In this document: positions 1-6,061 of the stretch, one piece after another | Position numbering within the stretch: the first letter of the stretch is position 1 | Layout: each line of letters opens with the position of its first letter | Origin: Planctomycetaceae bacterium | GTDB taxonomy: Bacteria > Planctomycetota > Planctomycetia > Pirellulales > Pirellulaceae | Length of the DNA: 6,061 nucleotides | Reading direction: 5' to 3' | Assembly (NCBI GenBank): GCA_002862265.1 | Contig: PKCQ01000266.1 | Coordinates: 1-6,061 of the forward strand | Position numbers and translations under genes: made by a program | The notes under the pieces: generated by a model | Seen by the model: the letters and a program-made list of their open reading frames with translations, nothing else | Database searches by the model: none | What the model was told of the DNA's origin: nothing

Positions 1-1595
1 TTCAAGGAGATATCTATTGCGAGGGTTTAGCTGCGGCGTTTCAGTCGCGAGGTGCCATTGCGGGGTTGTCAGCCATTCGCATGCTGCGTTCAAGTTTTAG
101 TATGCCGCTGGGACAATTTGTACAGCAAGTCGCTACTTTACTGCGAGCCTTCGACCCGCTGATTGGGAATGACTGGGCGGTTCTCGCATCGAGAGTTCAA
201 GAATCCAATATGTCTCGTTGGAAGACGCTGGATTGTTTGAAGCAAGGCAGCTGTCGAGCGGAGTATTTAAGCCTGGAACTCGAGCTAGCAGACCAACGTC
301 CGCATGCGGTCTATCCCACTTCGCCATTTCGCGAAAGTAGCGGCAGCGTGGTCAGTCAAGCTGACTTTCAGCAGGTCGAAGCTTTCATGACCAGCACTAC
401 GCACACGTCAATCAAAGTGGTAGAGAATGTGCTCGAGACGGATAACTCACTTTTGCGAGAAATCTACAAGCCACTGGGCCGATGCATCTGCTTAATCGAT
501 GAAAATGTCGAGCGATTTTTTGGCTGGCGTGTCGAATCCTACTTTGCATCGCATGGGATTGAACTCGAGAAGTTAGTCTATCGCGCGATGGAAGTGGATA
601 AAGGCATCCGAACGGTGGAGCAGATGCTGGGAGATTTCAAACACCTCGGTGTTTCTCGTAATGAGTCCGTGCTGATCATGGGAGGCGGTGTGCTCGCTGA
701 CACCGGTGGGTTAGCCTGCGCACTTTACCATCGCGGCACGCCCTACGTAATGTTGTCGACCTCAGTCGTCGCAGGTATTGACGCTGGACCTTCACCTCGG
801 ACGTGCTGCGACGGATTCGGCTACAAGAATCTTTTCGGGGCCTACCATGCTCCGATCTTGTCGATCACTGACCGCACTCTGTTTCAAACACTTCGTTCGG
901 GTTGGCTGCGACACGGTATTGCGGAGATCATCAAAATGGCCACGGTAAAAGACGCCGAATTGTTTAACGCGCTCGAACAAGCTGGAAGCGAGTTGATTGA
1001 CACACGCTTCGGGTCGCTCAACACACCGGATGACGCGGCGATCTGCAACCTGTCACGACAGATACTTGGTCGGGCGATCAAGAGCTATGTGGAAGCCGAG
1101 TATGGCAATCTGTACGAAACGCACCAATGTCGGCCGCATGCCTATGGGCACACTTGGTCACCAGGTTTTGAGATTCCCGCGGGTTTGCTGCACGGGCATG
1201 CCGTCTCTATCGGGATGGGCTTCGGCGCGTTTTTGTCGGAAAAAGAGGGTTGGATTACGAAGGAAGAGCGAGACCGCATCCACCGCTTGATTACCAGTTT
1301 TGATCTCAGTTTGTGGCATGAAGTGCTGACTGACCACGATCAAATTTGGGCCGCACAGGAGAAGATGATCGAAAAACGTGGCGGTCACCTCGCCGCCCCG
1401 CTTCCGCAACACGCTATCGGTCAATGCGGATACCTACCTCATCTATCCCAACGGCAACTCTTCGCTTCGCTAACTGACTATCAACAACACTGTCGAACGC
1501 TTCCCCGTTCCGGTCGAGGCATCGAGCCCCACTGCCGTGATGTAGGATTAGAAGATCCCTCCACGGTCGGCGAAAGCCTAACCACCACGCAATAA
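1..1595 (+). CDS. Sedoheptulose-7-phosphate cyclase (EEVS/DDGS-like, DHQ synthase superfamily), 5'-partial, with N-terminal extension
   Basis: Members of this family cyclise sedoheptulose 7-phosphate with NAD and a metal ion to C7 cyclitols (valiolones or desmethyl-4-deoxygadusol), precursors of mycosporines and related compounds. Residues are numbered from the TTG at 66. Seen: GRCICLID at 138-145, nucleotide-binding GGGVLAD at 206-212, the substrate loop and GYKN at 238-255, GIAEIIK at 284-290, YGHTWSP at 360-366 and LLHGHAV at 374-380. E287, H362 and H376 match the three metal ligands of DHQ synthase. GHTWSP in place of GHTFGHA, and the ending PRSGRGIEP, point to the sedoheptulose branch rather than AroB. 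The cyclase domain begins near residue 105 and its ~400 residues match the family length. The frame stays open to base 3 without a stop, so TTG 66 is probably not the start and the extra N-terminal region continues off-window; I do not recognise it. Oddity: the loop Lys is Arg245. EEVS versus DDGS activity cannot be decided. Confidence 0.88.
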   Translation, partial: QGDIYCEGLAAAFQSRGAIAGLSAIRMLRSSFSMPLGQFVQQVATLLRAFDPLIGNDWAVLASRVQESNMSRWKTLDCLKQGSCRAEYLSLELELADQRPHAVYPTSPFRESSGSVVSQADFQQVEAFMTSTTHTSIKVVENVLETDNSLLREIYKPLGRCICLIDENVERFFGWRVESYFASHGIELEKLVYRAMEVDKGIRTVEQMLGDFKHLGVSRNESVLIMGGGVLADTGGLACALYHRGTPYVMLSTSVVAGIDAGPSPRTCCDGFGYKNLFGAYHAPILSITDRTLFQTLRSGWLRHGIAEIIKMATVKDAELFNALEQAGSELIDTRFGSLNTPDDAAICNLSRQILGRAIKSYVEAEYGNLYETHQCRPHAYGHTWSPGFEIPAGLLHGHAVSIGMGFGAFLSEKEGWITKEERDRIHRLITSFDLSLWHEVLTDHDQIWAAQEKMIEKRGGHLAAPLPQHAIGQCGYLPHLSQRQLFASLTDYQQHCRTLPRSGRGIEPHCRDVGLEDPSTVGESLTTTQ

Positions 1596-1993
1596 CCGTT
1601 CGTGGGCCACGTGGTGGCATGCAGTTCGTTGTGCCGTTTTTGCTCCTTCCTTATTCAGACGACATTGCAACTCATTCCATACGGCCTCACGCTGATCATT
1701 CGTTGGGGGCAGGGGATGTGTTCTTTCTTGTGTTCCTGCACGTCAAGACTCGTTTCGTATTCTCGACTTCGGCGACTTGTACCCCCAAGCAAAAGTGTAT
1801 CGTTCTCAATTCGGCCGTATTCTTACTCGATGTTCAAGCTTCTAATTCGCCTCACAACGTCACCGGTTCGCCGGCAAAGCTTGAACCCAACGCTGGGTGC
1901 GTCATATGCACACAAGACGCCTCGACCGATCGGTGGCGGTCGAATCCCAACATGGCACTCTCGTTTGGCGTCATTCTTACCTACATACCAAGG

Positions 1994-2012
1994 TAGGCCG
2001 CTCAGCGGCCTA
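1994..2012. repeat. Perfect inverted repeat, strong hairpin
   Basis: TAGGCCGC and GCGGCCTA face each other across TCA, giving an 8-bp GC-rich stem. No T run follows on either strand, so it is not a textbook Rho-independent terminator. The sequence just upstream, CCTAC at 1980-1984, can instead pair with GTAGG at 1993-1997, which overlaps the left arm, so the two hairpins are mutually exclusive. It could mark the end of the cyclase transcript or act as a regulatory RNA element; function is not shown. Confidence 0.5.
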
Positions 2013-2055
2013 AACGAAGCGTGCTCAAACACCTCTAACTAGTGACCGGCCCGTC

Positions 2056-2073
2056 CAACCGGTGAACCGGTTG
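2056..2073. repeat. Perfect inverted repeat CAACCGG-TGAA-CCGGTTG
   Basis: Seven-base arms flank a four-base TGAA loop, giving a stable small hairpin 44 bases after the previous one. No T tract follows. It may be a transcript-end structure or a protein-binding site; nothing in the sequence decides this. Confidence 0.45.
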
Positions 2074-2139
2074 TCATCACCCCTGAGACTCAAGGCGGAA
2101 GGTTGGTTTTACGTCGAAGATTTACGCCCTCGGCCACTG

Positions 2140-2161
2140 GGTAGCTTCTGAATTCGCTACC
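2140..2161. repeat. Short inverted repeat GGTAGC/GCTACC
   Basis: Six-base perfect arms are separated by ten bases that contain GAATTC. This is the third foldable element in 170 bases. On its own a repeat of this size can occur by chance, so it is recorded mainly for its clustering. Confidence 0.25.
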
Positions 2162-2331
2162 GGCTTAGATACAGACGACGGGCAATTTACCGATGAGTTT
2201 CTTAGGACACACCTTAGCGTCACTCGCGGGTTCAGTGGACGAAACTCTATGCCCGTAAAGTTTTGCTAAACTCGAAGCAAACAGGGTATCCTGACACCAG
2301 GAATCGATAACTAGCCTGATCAATCCGGTCG

Positions 2332-2346
2332 CATGAAAGTTTCATG
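2332..2346. promoter_or_regulatory. Palindrome CATGAAAGTTTCATG, possible operator
   Basis: Seven-base perfect arms surround one central G, about 135 bases before the ATG of the WD-like gene. A related half-copy, CATGAAACTTTGTG, begins at 2395. A dyad plus a nearby imperfect copy upstream of a gene is the usual layout of a repressor or activator site, but no regulator is known here and the assignment is inference. Confidence 0.3.
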
Positions 2347-2481
2347 GGCCCGCCTCCCCAGGTATTTGGAATTTTACTGGACTATCCCTTGAAACATGAA
2401 ACTTTGTGAAAGGCCGCACGACTGGCCTTAACTGCATGGCTCGATGGCGCGTCTGAAGATCCGCAGAAGCGTTCACAGCTC

Positions 2482-3096
2482 ATGGCACACCATCCCGAGA
2501 TTGCGACGGATCTAGAACGAGAGTTTCGACGGCTGACACTGATAGAAAAAGCGTTGCAATCGGCAGATGAGCAAGCAGCACTGCTCGCGCAATTCGCTTG
2601 TGATGCACTGCATGATATTTTCCTGCCACTCAACAAGGAATCTCTTTATCTCGCATGCACTGTCCAGAGAGAATATCAGTTGCAGCGTTGGACATTTGCG
2701 AACCAAAAGCTTAATGTTTTGCGCAGCTGCAAAACAGAAGCCTCCGCTCGACCTCGATTCGTAATCCACCCGGATCGAGAATTGGCGGCAGTCATTGATT
2801 CCGAAGTTCACATTCTCAACTCCAATCAAGGGACTCTCGCCAGCGTCAATGCGTCTCCCTCCAACGTCGGTCCAGTGAGTTGGCTTGGCTCCTCGCCTGA
2901 CCTGGCACTTGCCAACGGTAAGGAGCTCGCCCTCATCCACATCGACGAGCCATGGCAGGACCAATGGACGGCTGTACCGTTAGTTCGAGAACAAGCCAAA
3001 ATCAAGTCGATCATTACGGACCCGAGCTCAACCTATTGCAGTATCTTTACTATGGATGGTCAGATCCAGCTTTATGACCTCCCGTTTCCCAAATAG
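2482..3096 (+). CDS. Hypothetical protein with HPE-type helical segment and degenerate WD40/beta-propeller-like repeats, probably truncated
   Basis: The 204-aa product has two parts. Residues 1-45 are helical and charged, with HHPEIATDLEREF, resembling the His-Pro-Glu/Asp-Leu-Ala segment that precedes the kinase domain in many planctomycete Ser/Thr kinases. Residues ~60-204 look like a few degenerate propeller blades: FVIHPDRELAAVIDSEVHIL (93-112), PVSWLGSSPDLALANGKEL (131-149) and IFTMDGQIQLYDLP (188-201), the last resembling a terminal blade. A complete propeller normally needs about seven blades, so this is too short to close alone. ATG 2482 is the only usual start and has no Shine-Dalgarno, but the frame stays open back to 2410 and that stretch (AWLDGASEDPQKRSQL) continues the same domain style. 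The real gene may therefore have begun further upstream and been cut off by the TGA at 2407. No transmembrane segment is seen. It may be a remnant, a bona fide small protein or a partner-completed propeller. Confidence 0.55.
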   Translation: MAHHPEIATDLEREFRRLTLIEKALQSADEQAALLAQFACDALHDIFLPLNKESLYLACTVQREYQLQRWTFANQKLNVLRSCKTEASARPRFVIHPDRELAAVIDSEVHILNSNQGTLASVNASPSNVGPVSWLGSSPDLALANGKELALIHIDEPWQDQWTAVPLVREQAKIKSIITDPSSTYCSIFTMDGQIQLYDLPFPK

Positions 3097-3346
3097 TTAC
3101 CGAGCAACCTCGCTCAGCAGGCTTAACCGCAACCGACGCATTCGCCATCAGCCGCTTTTCACAACTTGATTTCACTTCCACCTGCGCGGCGTTTCCCTTG
3201 AAGAAATCCACAGTCGCAACCTGAAAACAGGTATTCGAAAGCGGAGCGGTAACATGACAGGCGATCAGGCTTTCCCGCCGAGCTCCATGAATCGTGATCA
3301 CACGCCTGTCCCAAATGAGGGCCTGCAGCAAACGCTCAATCTTCAA
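3050..3346 (-). CDS. Possible hypothetical protein, uncertain gene
   Basis: A TTG-initiated frame of 98 residues, whose upstream continuation (WKGAWYGTLKIERLL) stays open to a stop near 3400. No family is recognised. In favour: even amino-acid composition, ordinary codons and strand-like hydrophobic patterns such as CFQVATVDFF and AAQVEVKS. Against: no ATG, no ribosome-binding site, and its last 47 bases overlap the 3' end of the WD-like gene in antiparallel. The TTG overlaps the stop of a 36-aa frame (3343-3453) in a TTGA arrangement, which would allow translational coupling if both are real. It may instead be the tail of a decayed gene. Confidence 0.27.
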   Translation of the reverse strand: MKIERLLQALIWDRRVITIHGARRESLIACHVTAPLSNTCFQVATVDFFKGNAAQVEVKSSCEKRLMANASVAVKPAERGCSVTIWETGGHKAGSDHP

Positions 3347-3453
3347 CGTACCATACCACGCACCTTTCCAAGTTTGGCAATGCTCATTGCATCCAAGTCA
3401 CCGTGGTCAGCAAAAAACGGAGCTTCGTAAGCAACCAAGTACCGTTGCGACAC
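3343..3453 (-). CDS. Possible 36-aa small ORF upstream of the 98-aa frame
   Basis: GTG-started frame encoding a peptide with YLVAYEAPFFADHGDLDAMS, ending in TGA that overlaps the next frame's TTG. A third frame (about 3393-3540) is also open and reads GFYKVLLTCECRNGTWLLTK. Because plausible peptide segments appear in all three frames in succession, this could be one gene broken by two indels rather than separate small genes. Evidence is weak. Confidence 0.15.
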   Translation of the reverse strand: MSQRYLVAYEAPFFADHGDLDAMSIAKLGKVRGMVR

Positions 3454-3572
3454 TCACAGGTAAGCAGAACTTTGTAAAACCCAGTCGAACCTTGCTGGCG
3501 ACAAACAAGCTTGCCTAAGAAATATTTCTGCGGTATTTCAGCGAATCAGACGGATCGAAAGCTCAATACCAA

Positions 3573-3602
3573 AATAACCCGTCGCATGTTCGACGGGTTG
3601 TT
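3573..3602 (-). terminator. Rho-independent terminator for the beta-helix gene
   Basis: AACCCGTCG (3576-3584) pairs perfectly with CGACGGGTT (3591-3599) across a six-base loop, and flanking A-T pairs lengthen the stem. Read on the - strand, the stem is followed by ATTTTGG, a short T tract. It lies about 80 bases beyond the stop at 3680 that ends the frame-restored beta-helix gene. Its position fits the full-length reading of that gene. Confidence 0.65.
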
Positions 3603-3679
3603 GAATCGAATTGCCACACAATTTGACTGCGGGGTAATAGGTTCAATCCACGGCTACCGGCAGGCCCTCAACGTCGAGT

Positions 3680-4949
3680 TTATCCATCTTCGATTTGAAC
3701 AAGTCTGCTTGATACTCGTGGGCCCCCAAAATCGATTTCTGTGCCAACCACCCGATGATTTTCTGAAATGTCCGTCGCGGAACTAGCACTTGGAAAAAGC
3801 AATCGATCTCCCTGATTGATACAGGGAGAACAAAATCTCAACTCGCCTTTTGCGTTCAACTGAGGGTTGAGTGCAATCACATCGGTTCCGGTATAGCTGG
3901 CGACGCCCCCCCCAACCTTCAATGCAGCAATCATCAACGTGATTAGGCGGCACGTCACTCTGGGACACAAGCTTTAACCAGGCATTCGCAGTATTATTCC
4001 AAAGAATAGAATTGACCAGGTGCGTGTAACAGCGAGGGATTACAACGATTGGCTGGACGGACAGACCTCCGCCAGAGGACATCGATAGATTGTCAAAAAT
4101 CGTGCAGTTCACCACGTCCATACGAATCGTCAGCCGGCGGCCCGCAGTCAACGGGGAACTTCCCGTGTTCTGGAAACGAATTCCGCCCCCCTCCTGAAGA
4201 CTGAAGGTCCCGCTGATTACGTCGTTACGCAACTCGAGATCGCCGACAGTGTCTACGAATACTGCACCGCCCTGATTTGCCGCCGAGTTATCACAAAGCC
4301 AACTGCGGTAGATCGTTGCTATCGTGCAATCGACTAAATAGATTGCTCCCCCTTCCCCGACCGTTGATTTCCAGGAGAATTTGCAATCCTCAACAAACAC
4401 TTCCTCCACACCGACAACCCGCATGGCACCGCCGTTGAACCCCGCATTGTCTGAAAAACTACAGAACTTTACATCTACCCGATTGCAACCACGCCCTTGG
4501 ACTGGCGTTCGCGGAAAATTATTAAAACGGCAGTCCATAAAGTGAATGCGAGCATCTGATCCAGTCCCCACCACCGCAGTTTGGCCGTAACCTCCCGCAG
4601 AGCATCTAAATTCGATGCTGTTAAATTGGGCATCTGTATTACGAACACTCAGATGACCGAAAGGGCCGGGGATGTAGACATTGACCGTTCCGCCCGCGTG
4701 AGCCGTTATTTTGCACTCTTCCATAATTTGAACCCCAGACACCGGTAGTGTGTATACACCCGAGTGAACCCGGATGTCATCAATTCCTGGAGACGCATTT
4801 GCTGCCTGAATGCCTTGCTCTAAGGTAGCGTAGGGAGATCCTGCGGCGGTCCCCCATGTTGCTACATGAATGTATCTTGCGTGTAGGGCACCTGCTGAAA
4901 AGCAACACATCAAGATGGTACACAGAATTGTAAAGACCTTTACTCTCAT
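3680..4949 (-). CDS. Secreted right-handed parallel beta-helix (Pmp-like) protein, frameshifted at a G8 tract
   Basis: Numbered from the ATG at 4949-4947. Residues 1-24 are a signal peptide (MRVKVFTILCTILMCC, then AGA or LHA before the cleavage site). SPYATLEQGIQAA (38-50) and IRVHSGVYTL are the usual opening of pectin-lyase-fold helices. Repeats follow: NGGAMRV (172-178), EGGAIYL, QGGAVFV, EGGGIRF and SGGGLSV (292-298), with FSDN, LCDN and IFDN, as in chlamydial Pmp and planctomycete surface proteins. NSILWNN (313-319) begins the C-terminal coil. Reading straight, the protein becomes unrelated after residue 348 and stops at 3783. Removing one base at 3906-3913 continues it with NPQLNAKGELRFCSPCINQGD and ENHRVVGTEIDFGG, the standard ending of this family, to a stop at 3680 (~422 aa). 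An in-frame GTG at 5057 would add 36 residues before the signal peptide and is unlikely. Role: surface or envelope adhesion-type protein, by family only. It may be phase-variable, a pseudogene or affected by a sequencing error. Confidence 0.85.
3906..3913 (-). repeat. Homopolymer of eight G (coding strand) at the frameshift site
   Basis: On the - strand the tract follows GGTT inside the beta-helix gene. With eight G the frame reads WGGRRQ and diverges. With seven it reads WGGVASYTGTDV and joins the conserved C-terminal domain. The tract is the only slippery element at the point where the two frames must meet. Confidence 0.8.
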
Positions 4950-5088
4950 CGAAATGACTCGTTTCACAAGTGGAAAGGAAGCAAACCACGACGCCTCGGA
5001 CGCTCTTATCGGCAAAGAACGCGATGACTGAGACAAATCAACAGCCATACGCCGCACACTCTACAGAGCGTCGTTTAAACTGCGAACT

Positions 5089-5107
5089 ATCGCAAAAAAT
5101 TTGCGAT
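5089..5107. promoter_or_regulatory. Perfect palindrome ATCGCAAA-AAA-TTTGCGAT, candidate operator
   Basis: Eight-base perfect arms flank three A residues, about 140 bases upstream of the beta-helix ATG at 4949. This is in the range for a regulatory site of the leftward gene. A further TGCGAA half-match lies at 5081. No -35/-10 pair could be assigned with confidence, and the cognate regulator is unknown. Confidence 0.4.
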
Positions 5108-5466
5108 CCGTTAAAGAGTCGCGCAAGGTCGCTTCACAACTCTAAAGTCGGTTGCCAAGAAAACTTCTCCGCCTTGAATCCGGCGCCGCATCTACCTATC
5201 CCGGACCTTTACACAGAAATCCGCGAGGAGTTCTCTATTTCGCAAATGCTGATATAACAACAACTTGAGAGTTCCGATACTCATCCGGTTGCGGGGTGAC
5301 CGAAGTGCCACTCTCCAACTTCAAAAGGTTAAAAAGTCCTCTGATTCTCACGCCATTTTTGTCGTTCAGTTGCTCGTGTATGACGCGACTCTGACGACGT
5401 CGACTAATGGCAACAACGACACCCCGAACAACTCAAGTCCCGACGACTTTCGTTCGGGTTAGATTT

Positions 5467-5482
5467 CGCCCGGGGCGGTTTT
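5467..5482 (+). terminator. Weak terminator-like GC hairpin with TTTT
   Basis: CGCC and GGCG enclose CGG, and GTTTT follows on the + strand. The stem is only four base pairs, and the frame ending just before it (5460-5462) is doubtful, so this may be chance. Confidence 0.2.
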
Positions 5483-5944
5483 AAAAATGTTCGACCAACT
5501 CAGATGACCACCATGAAGTCTGGCGAGTTGCCTGATCCTACCGATATGATTCTATCGTCCAATGTCGGATGCAAAGAACGTCTCGGCGGGCAATTAAGTA
5601 GCTACTCGAGGCAAGCGGCATAACGTAACGTAGCGACCAAAGCATCGGTCCACCACCGAGTACATCACCGTAACCAATCAATCTGGTTCGAAGCACCAAT
5701 CGTACGCTCTACCAGGCTCCTGCAAAGATTTCAGCTATTAACGCTGGCTTCTCTCTGTAGAAGACTACTTATTCCCACCAGCGTTTCGTTCGGGCAGCCT
5801 TTTTGCACGGTGCAGTGGTTCGTCTATTCCGGTGCCTGGAGTGTTCGTGCTGACCAACTGGGGCATCCGTCGGAACTCGCCGCAGACATTAGGCTTGGGG
5901 CTTTTCGTCGAGCTGTCCCTTGATCTGAAATAGCCCAAAACCTT

Positions 5945-6061
5945 CTATGGCTCGATTGGATACGAGTTGGTGTAGGCACGCATTTTAGCTGAAGGATAGG
6001 GAACCGTCAGCAACAACCTAGCCAGGTCGGCTCGCTGAGCCACAGAAAAAGAGCCCGATTT
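5945..6061 (-). CDS. Possible C-terminal fragment of a gene entering from the right edge
   Basis: A - strand frame is open from the right edge for 38 codons and ends in TAG at 5947-5945. It contains QRADLARLLLTVPYPSAKM and ends NSYPIEP. The composition is protein-like and hydrophobic residues are periodic. There is a faint likeness of the PYP-x3-MRAY stretch to the end of SRAP (YedK/HMCES) domains, but the following residues do not match, so no function is assigned. It is too short to exclude chance. Confidence 0.25.
   Translation of the reverse strand, partial: KSGSFSVAQRADLARLLLTVPYPSAKMRAYTNSYPIEP

Larger units (their letters stand above)
1596..2409. other. Gene-poor spacer with several inverted repeats
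   Basis: No convincing gene is visible in these ~800 bases. Overlapping open frames exist at 1602-2042 and 1619-1996 (+) and 1823-2032 (-), but they code for Ser/Cys/Arg-rich, motif-free sequences and lie on top of each other, as expected from stop-poor chance sequence. The second half carries compact inverted repeats near 1980-2012, 2056-2073, 2140-2161 and 2332-2346. The cyclase gene has no obvious T-tailed terminator directly after its stop. Confidence 0.6.
5058..5944. other. Intergenic region upstream of the beta-helix gene, no convincing gene
   Basis: Frames at 4970-5257 and 5265-5462 (+) are short, start with GTG/TTG, lack ribosome-binding sites and show no recognisable motif; the first overlaps the signal-peptide end of the beta-helix gene. 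From 5463 to 5944 nothing longer than about 60 codons with a start was found on either strand. Small symmetric elements are present: ATCGCAAA/TTTGCGAT at 5089, AGTAGCTACT at 5597-5606, and a GC hairpin at 5467. No tRNA, CRISPR or insertion-sequence ends were recognised. Confidence 0.55.

Noticed and set aside
1602..2042. 146-codon open frame, with a second + frame (1619-1996) and a - frame (1823-2032) over it
   Set aside because: Three overlapping frames, no recognisable motif, Ser/Cys/Arg-rich composition and no ribosome-binding site. This is best explained as stop-poor chance sequence.
1990..2075. Possible integron attC or insertion-sequence end among the inverted repeats
   Set aside because: No GTTRRRY/RYYYAAC core pair, no target-site duplications and no integrase or transposase sequence in the window.
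2512..2964. 150-codon minus-strand frame opposite the WD-like gene
   Set aside because: The plus-strand reading shows propeller-like strand patterns; the minus one is Cys-rich, motif-free and mirrors it.
3511..3786. 91-codon plus-strand frame
   Set aside because: It covers the terminator hairpin and the restored C-terminal end of the beta-helix gene on the other strand, and has no motif.
4970..5257. 95-codon plus-strand frame divergent from the beta-helix gene
   Set aside because: GTG start without Shine-Dalgarno, low-information sequence, and it contains the regulatory palindrome.
5265..5462. 65-codon plus-strand frame followed by a small GC hairpin
   Set aside because: TTG start, no motif, Ser/Asn/Thr-rich tail. 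The hairpin behind it is too weak to rescue the call.
5685..5692. GGTTCGAA followed by CACCA, resembling a tRNA T-loop and CCA end
   Set aside because: The T stem does not pair, and no anticodon or acceptor arms can be found around it.

Overview
The window looks like accessory DNA from a bacterium of the Planctomycetota, most likely a Pirellulaceae/Rhodopirellula-type organism. Three features point that way: low gene density with long gaps, a His-Pro-Glu segment typical of planctomycete kinase/WD40 proteins, and a secreted Pmp-like beta-helix protein. This is inference from protein style; there is no rRNA or marker gene to settle it.

Layout. (1) Positions 1-1595, + strand: the 3' part of a gene for a sugar phosphate cyclase of the sedoheptulose-7-phosphate type (EEVS/DDGS-like relatives of 3-dehydroquinate synthase). 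The frame is open to the left edge, so about 125 visible residues precede the cyclase domain and the true start lies outside. (2) 1596-2409: no convincing gene, but several compact inverted repeats. (3) 2482-3096, + strand: a 204-aa protein with an N-terminal helical His-Pro-Glu segment and a few degenerate propeller-like strands, probably a truncated relative of planctomycete kinase/WD40 proteins. (4) 3050-3540, - strand: short open pieces in three frames that may be a small gene pair or a decayed gene. (5) 3680-4949, - strand: a secreted right-handed beta-helix protein with GGA(I/V/M) and FxxN-like repeats. Its C-terminal domain is thrown out of frame at a run of eight G (coding strand), and a hairpin terminator follows at 3573-3602. 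(6) 5058-5944: non-coding as far as can be seen, with a sharp palindrome upstream of the beta-helix gene. (7) 5945-6061, - strand: the possible end of another gene entering from the right.

The genes do not form an obvious operon. The cyclase and the WD-like gene run rightward, separated by about 800-900 bp, while the beta-helix gene faces them and converges. The two observations most worth following are the homopolymer that decides whether the beta-helix protein keeps its C-terminus, and the cyclase, which has a substituted substrate loop and sits behind an unidentified N-terminal extension. No complete new multi-gene system can be demonstrated inside the window.
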